This document shows positions 57,690 to 64,000 of a stretch of 64,000 bases of DNA, in pieces; position 1 is the first letter of the stretch, and each line of letters opens with the position of its first letter. The notes below the pieces were generated by a model. The model was not told where the DNA came from and made no database searches. It was given only the letters and a program-made list of their open reading frames with translations. Made by a program: the position numbers and the translations under genes. Source of the DNA: Atopsyche davidsoni (lineage: Eukaryota; Arthropoda; Insecta; Trichoptera; Hydrobiosidae); assembly GCA_022113835.1 (NCBI GenBank), contig JAILWY010000021.1, positions 8,432,001 through 8,496,000 of the forward strand, written 5' to 3'.

Positions 57690-59998
57690 AATGGAGCACC
57701 CAAGAAAAAGCATACATGAAAGTGGACACAAGTGTTTGTGGTTTTTGTTTTGGTAAGTACATTTGTTGGCAAGGAAAATGTTAGAGTATATCTGAATTTC
57801 GTTCGACACGTGTAAACTTGTCTAAATGTTAGCTCAGACTAATTTTGACAGTGCACTTGATCCCAAGATATACAAATATGTAGAATTTTGTTATTTTAAA
57901 ATATTTATTTTACGATATCACATTAATAAATGTTGTTCGTTTTTGTGCATAAGTTAAATAAAATACGCATAATTGATATTTGAATTGAATATAAAAAAAA
58001 TATTTTTTTTAATTGCTTGTTTTTAGTTTTGTAAAGTTGGTGTATTTTTGAAGATTGTCATTTTTAAAGAAGCTTATTTCCCTAAAGGATTACAATGTTA
58101 TCATCTGAAAATGTTATAATGAGACATTTTGCTCGTTAATAAACCTTTTTCTAAGACAAAAGTCAGTTATTTTAAGAACGATTTCAATGTAAGATAAAGC
58201 CAACTTTATCAAATTTGGTCATCCGTTCCTAAAGATCTAACAGATGGAGCCATCTAGAATATTCCCTGGTTTTAATAAAATATTTGCTATCCAAAAAGTG
58301 GGCAGTAAGTTGAAGTAACAAAAATATATTAAATTTAGGCGAACAACAAAGGCCTCAAAACTAGAATCATCTGACTTATCCACAAAAATATTTATAAAAC
58401 CCCTTAAAATATGCAGGTCGCGATATTTGAAATAATTTTTAGGAATAAAAAAAGTAGGTATTATCCCAAACATTTATCATAAGTGTTTCATAAATAGTAT
58501 ATAACGTATTTCATTATTTAACTGAAACATATATTTTCTTGAATTTTTTCAAGACTGTTTATCTTTGAATATGTTTTTCTGAATCGAAATGAAGTGTTGA
58601 TTTTTAAAAAATAAGTTAATCATCCTTTGTCACAATCTTCAAAAGACGTAGTTGCTACAGTTATTTTCTTCCTTCGTTCTCTCCCAGGTGCACTGACAGA
58701 GAAGTCTATAAAGTTGGAAAACCTTTGCTTTGTTGTGCATTGAGATCTATCAGTCTCTTTTAAACCTTAGAAGACGGAAATATACAACATTACAAAAAAG
58801 AAAACAAAAAGACATTATTTAACAAAATATATTTTTTAAGTAACTGATAAATTTGTAAATGAGTAAAACAGATATAAAAAAATCTTCTGATGAGTGTTAT
58901 TAGTTCATGAATTTCAGGATAAGCCCCACTGCTGTATATATATCTTAATTTCTATAAATATATATAATAAACGTTAAAACTTCATGTAATCATCATTTAT
59001 TGAATATATAATCATAACTCAATATAATTATTAAGAAGTCTTTGGTCTTAAGCAGTCCACTCATTTATTCTGAAAAGAAATAAAAATAAGCAATCATAAT
59101 AAAGTTTATTCTCCTTTGGCACGTTTTACTGCCATTCGACAAGTTTCTATTGGTAAATTAATTAATTACTTGTAGATATTCTTATTTTAGAAAAGCTGCA
59201 AATCAATGAAATTTAATTGGTGCTTAAACTAATTGGTGAAGCTGTTTCACGAAATTTTGTTATTCAAAGAGATGAAAACTTTTTGAAATGTTCAAAAATA
59301 TTTTTGTGTTTTAACTAGTGTTCAATTTCAAATAAATTATTGACTTTAATTTATACCTAATATTTCGTTTATATCAAAATAAACATTTAAGTATAAAAAA
59401 AATATTAGGTTTCATGTTTTAAGGATCTCACTTAAGAAGAGTAATTGAGAGTGAATGTTTATTCATATAAGCGTGATTATAATTTTTATTAATAGTATAA
59501 AATGTAAGGTAAGGAAATAAATATAAAAAAATAAACTACGCAAATTTCCGCCCACAAAAGGGCACGTCACACTTTTTGCTGTTGTCATAATAAAAAAAAA
59601 ATGTATTCAAATAGCAAAAAAAAAAAACGCGGGACAGCGTTAATTTGTTAGTCCTTCCATAATCCTTGTCGCCGACCGGAAGTCTGCCATACCCGCGAGT
59701 ATGACCGGATGTTATTAACTAAGGGTTGTTGCGCATTAAAAGGTTTTTGAAAGCCTGGCCTCTCCGGGCGGGCCTCCTGAAAAACTCAAGTGCGCTCAAA
59801 GTTGGTCCATTGTCCGAAGTTTTTGTTTTCCTTGTCGGGTCGGACTGCGATTGTCCGGGGCTTCTAAATCGCATTTAAAACGGACCTTTTGGATTGTCAA
59901 CCAGGGCTGAAGAAACCTCTCAAAAGTATGAATTGATATTAAAAAACAAATACTCTAAATAATTAAGTAATAAAAAAATTGTTACAAATTATTTAAAC
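57690..59998. other. AT-rich non-coding DNA with one GC-rich patch
   Basis: Nothing gene-like. A GC-rich patch lies at about 59640-59890 (GTCGCCGACCGGAAG, TCTCCGGGCGGGCC). A-runs occur at 59591-59600 and 59617-59628. A 78-codon minus frame at 58237-58473 has no motif. Confidence 0.65.
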
Positions 59999-60228
59999 AC
60001 TATTATAAACTAAGAAATTCAATATTTTTGACAGAGAGTACTTGGTGGAATTCCTTTTTAATATTTTTGAGTAAAATACTTGAGTGATTTTCCACATGTT
60101 CGTTTTTATTTGTGACCGGTTTCGCCAACCTTTCACGTTGGCGAAACCTCTGTTTGATAATGCCAACGTGGAAGGTTCGAACATGTGGAAAACCACTCAA
60201 GTATTTTACTCAAAAATACTATTATAAA
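59999..60228 (-). mobile_element. Family B foldback element with 11-bp target duplication
   Basis: The element (60010-60217) is flanked by the 11-bp direct repeat ACTATTATAAA at 59999-60009 and 60218-60228. On the plus strand it starts with the tail block (AATATTTTTGACAGAGAGTA, then GTGGAATTCC), followed by opposed arms. The left arm, from GAGTAAAATACTTGAGTGAT, and the right arm, to ATCACTCAAGTATTTTACTC-like sequence, are complementary with small differences, and each contains the CCACATG/CATGTGG motif. It is the same element as at 3592-3824 in opposite orientation, with a longer tail. The right arm lacks the GAAACCGGTC box through an internal deletion (GTGGAAGGTTCGAACATG). Confidence 0.7.
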
Positions 60229-63200
60229 AATTAAATTTAGTAATCTTTTCAAAGTTTATTTTATTTATAGAAATGTTTTCTCAGATTAAAGTTTATAATT
60301 ACGTTGTACACTTAAGTATCGATAGCTGAAGTATTTAAAGTTGTGTTGCTTGTTTATATCAAAAACATTTAAGAGAATGTAGATTTATGAAATGATTACA
60401 AAGTTGTGGTAGTCGGTACACAACAAGGAAACTGTCTAACAAAGGAAAAGCAATTGTCGATACGTCAAAGAATTATAAATTAGTTTTTAATTTAAAGGCT
60501 TTTAAAACATGTCAATGGAATCTTAAAGCAGCCGGAGCTGCTCGGTTGAAAGAGCTTTAATAGTGGGAAATTGTTTTTGAAAAGAAATATTTTCGTCAAA
60601 GATCTTTGACAAAAGCTGGAACTCGACTCAAAACTGGCAAGGAAAGTATTTAATTTTCCTTTTGCCAAGCTTTGAAACGTTTTGAAGTAAAATTGAATAA
60701 AAACATTTTACTCATGAAAAAAAGAAATATCGTATAATTGTACACCAATTAAATAAAAATGCAGGGCGAGAAATATTCGTTTTATCGGTAGTTGGATTTT
60801 TAAATACAAAATAAAACAAAGTAATATAAAAAAATGGCCAATATATAAAAAATGGAAAACCAAGAGAAAGAAATGTATATGTAAAAAAATAATTAAAATA
60901 TGGTTTGCGATAATTTTAAAGTTTATTAAAACTTTTGTCAATATTTTTGATAATCAAGGACAATAAAGCCTACGCCAGCTAGAATATAATTAAAAGCCTT
61001 TTTATCAGTATAACTGCGAAAGTTTTCGAAGAATTATGTATAAACGAGTCCGTCATTTGCATATCAGAAAATATCTGCGAATATCTAGATTAGTCCCCAT
61101 TTATTAATGCACCCCGGGAATAATAATTATATATTTCCCTATTCGAGTATTTTTTTAATTGGTAAAGTTTTTCAATTAGTGCCATCTTCGCAGGACAATA
61201 AACTGTTTTATCAGTGAACTATCAGAAGAGGAGCAAGTTTTCTTCTGTGAATAATATAGACATTAAAATTTCAAACTAAAATTACCGTATTTGATTAGAA
61301 TACTTTAATTTATGGAAGTCTGCAACACAAATCAATGAAAATTTATAAGTCAAGTTTGATTATAGCCTATATAATTTTATGTACACAATGTCCATAAAAC
61401 TCTATCTTTCATTAGTCTTTGTCACATAATGTCGGATAAGAATTCACCAATAGACATAACCTTTGAGTTATAGTAGTATTAATTTATTTTATTTTTAGAG
61501 TTACAATAAAATAAAATAATTGAAGTAATTTCAATACATTGTAGAAAGTACTAGAATCGAAAATCATCAATTTTGTAAAGAAAAATATTCTATCCGATAC
61601 GATAAACTATGAAAAAGATTTAATACCGACATATAAAATATATGTCGGTTGTATTAAATATATTTTAGGCGACTTGCTAAGTCTTATATATTAAGTAAAG
61701 GAAAAATACTTGCTGAAGGAGGCCCGAATATGAAATTAATAAATCTGTGATATCAATATTTGAAATTATTGAGATGTGACTCATAAAGACTTGCATAATT
61801 ATTAAACTACATTTCAGTTGGATTGTTTGAAAGCTACGGCAGGTTAAGTGTATATATCTTGAACCAAGTCCATTGTAAGACAGTCCAAAGTTCGATGGTG
61901 CTGCAAAATGAACCGGAAATTATGCAAATTAAGAAACTGTCTTGCGCAGACGCCAGACCTACAGTGACTACGGATTCACCTTAGCATTAAAGTTTCAGTA
62001 TTGTACTTATGATAATCTGAACGTTAATTTAAGATAATTTGAGATTGAATTTTATGCTTAAGTGTTATACTTATTTGTTAATTGCCAATCGTTATATCTT
62101 AATTTTAAATTGAAGCTCTTTTAAAAAAAGCTGTGAGCAAATAACAGTTTATTTAAAAATTGTATTATTTATTTGTGGGTATATTTTATTCAACACATTT
62201 TCGTAAATTTTAACAGCCGTCTGTGTATTCGTCTTTATATTTTATTGACTCTGTCTGCGAGAATCGCGAAAAGACGCGATTTTGTCTTATATATACATCA
62301 GCGTATTTCGTTTTTACGTATATTGTCTCTCAGTATAATGCTCTTGAGTAAATTGAACGTCATTTGTTGAACTTTTCTGACATTTGATATTGAATTCGCG
62401 GCAGTGAACGAGCAAGAATTTTTTATTCTGTCAATTGAATTGTAAATTGTACACGTAAATTATTTTTGTAAACATGCAACATTCGATTTATTGATTAAAA
62501 AGGACGGTTTAGGATACATATTTAAGTATTACTATCCGGTTTTTGACTGTATTACAAGTAATTTTATAATTCAGTTCAGACGCTGCGAAACACTTAAGGG
62601 CCTAAGTCTTTGATCATTTTCGGGTCCGTTTTGCGAAAAATCGACAGCACCGATCAAAAAAAATTAAATGCAAAAAGTTAGATACATCTCATTCTTCCGA
62701 ACAAAATATATTTTTATTTCTTGTAAATTTACTTTTAATATGATAAATATATGTTTTTCTGATTGAAGTGTAGGAATTTGGAGATTCGTCATGTCCCTGT
62801 TCTAATAGTCCTAAACATTTAATTGGAATTAAAAGATTAAATATAAACCCTGTGCGATTTATTATTTTAAAAACTTTGGTTTTGAAAAGTCGTCATTTTA
62901 TTCAAATTTTCAACATCTTCAAGATTTTATTTTACTCTGAAAATGGACGTTAATTAAATAATAAAAAAATAGATAAATATAATTTACAGTAATTTCAATA
63001 CTCTATAAAATAAACCAATTTTCGACATAGAAAAATAAAGTGACTATTAAATTAATTAAATGACACGATTTCGCCAGGTAAAACGGTCCTTTTTTGTGGC
63101 AGACGGGGGATGGACACCAAGCAAAGTTAGGTAGCAAGACCCTTAAGCTACCTGCGAAACAGAGAAGCTAAAAAATGAAACAATCTGCTAATGAAACACT

Positions 63201-64000
63201 AACATCTTAATAAAGCGGATAGATTTATTCAAGCAACTGTGCGAAAGATATAATTTTATTTATAAGCGAGTTTCTGAAGGGTGAAAATTATACAGGCGGC
63301 GAACAACACGGAATGCTAAATTCTCAAAATTGTTATACAATAGGCGCCCCGCTTCCTGGCGGGAGTCCTGGGCGGAGAGCGCCGTCTTGTAGGCGAGGCT
63401 TATCTGCCTATAATTTGAATATTGTGTAGAAAATTTATACGCACCCGCCAGAGACACTTTGTTTGACGACAAATAATGTAACTTTTAAACAAGCGTCTGT
63501 TAAATGTCAAGCGGGTTATCGCTGGAAGTAAACCTCGTGACTTGTGCGAGTCTAGCATTTGAATGTCGGGACGTGAAAAGTTCCTTCAGTATTTACCTTT
63601 ACGGAAATGCGATTTTCCAGAACGTCTTGCGGTATTTACATGCTGAGCGAAGTTGCTCTTCGAGTTGCATACTATTAACTTCCCTGAGAATATAGTTTAT
63701 GTGTGCCTATTTATATATTTCTTTGCCGCTAAGAGGGTTTTTTAATGGTCACGGATTAAGAGTGACGGTAAATAAATAAACTTTCCGAAATACTTCCTAT
63801 TTCGTTAGTACTATAATGAATGTGGTTTCTTTGGGTGGAATAATGTAAGCCATCCCAGAAAACCTATTCGTTAATGGATGATTTCATTAGCTCTCCTGAA
63901 TAGATCCGTTCACTTTGTGAGTTGCTAAGTCATTTAATTAGTTGTGATAATAATATAAAGTAAAGCTAATTTAAAAATTTAATTATTAGAATGTTACCGT
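60229..64000. other. AT-rich non-coding DNA with GC-richer patches to window end
   Basis: GC-richer patches at about 61860-61985, 63060-63160 and 63290-63420. Frames of 63 to 77 codons (60708-60941 minus, 62173-62370 plus, 63260-63472 minus, 63504-63695 plus) show no domain. No RNA gene or transposon termini seen. Confidence 0.65.

Noticed and set aside
63260..63472. 70-codon minus frame in a GC-richer patch
   Set aside because: Composition is fairly protein-like, but no domain, no splice borders and no family recognised.

Overview
This window is 64 kb of AT-rich, multicellular-animal nuclear DNA with no complete protein-coding gene that I can support. It is best read as a gene desert or a very large intron of an arthropod, probably an insect. 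The pointers are a decayed non-LTR retrotransposon reverse transcriptase fragment of a type common in insects, a short (TTAGG)n-type interstitial array (TTAGG is the usual insect telomere repeat), Penelope-like repeats with hammerhead-like ribozyme cores, tRNA-Thr-derived short repeats, and hAT and pogo/Tigger-type MITEs. There are no bacterial operons, rRNA genes or CRISPR arrays. Most open reading frames are under 110 codons and show no domain, so I treat them as chance.

Layout. 1-3.6 kb is unique AT-rich DNA with one GC-rich low-complexity patch. 3.6-6.7 kb holds a foldback element with a 14-bp target duplication (3592-3824), a 269-bp tandem duplication (about 4785-5330), a (CGGGG)n/(CGGGGG)n G-run (5431-5518) and a 764-bp hAT-type MITE (5898-6661) that has grown a 31-bp minisatellite inside it. 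A 260-bp unit repeated three times lies at 12.1-12.9 kb. 14.2-14.9 kb carries an inverted repeat, a tRNA-Thr-like repeat copy and the (GGTTA)n array. 22.4-23.4 kb, 27.7-28.9 kb, 30.8-31.3 kb, 35.1-35.6 kb, 49.6-49.8 kb, 55.6-55.9 kb, 56.5-56.7 kb and 60.0-60.2 kb are clusters of the same two repeat systems, often nested or inverted. A 205-bp satellite-like array lies at 39.5-40.3 kb, a perfect 179-bp palindrome at 40.8-41.0 kb and a 415-bp pogo/Tigger-type MITE at 50.3-50.7 kb. The remainder is AT-rich DNA punctuated every 1-5 kb by GC-rich, CpG-containing patches of 100-400 bp.

Main observation. Three sequence-unrelated foldback families share one architecture on the strand that would be transcribed: a CUGANGA-like box, one extra U, a 4-6 bp hairpin, GAAA, a very short palindromic stem and a GUC, GUA or CUC triplet. 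That is the secondary-structure grammar of a minimal type I hammerhead ribozyme, as known from Penelope-like elements and retrozymes. Most copies occur head to head, so both strands carry a core. A separate tRNA-Thr(UGU)-derived repeat family in the same window also repeatedly occurs as broken, inverted half-copies, and one copy is inserted inside a hammerhead-bearing repeat. I infer, without proof, that both are mobilised by a Penelope-like or related retroelement machinery that generates inverted junctions.
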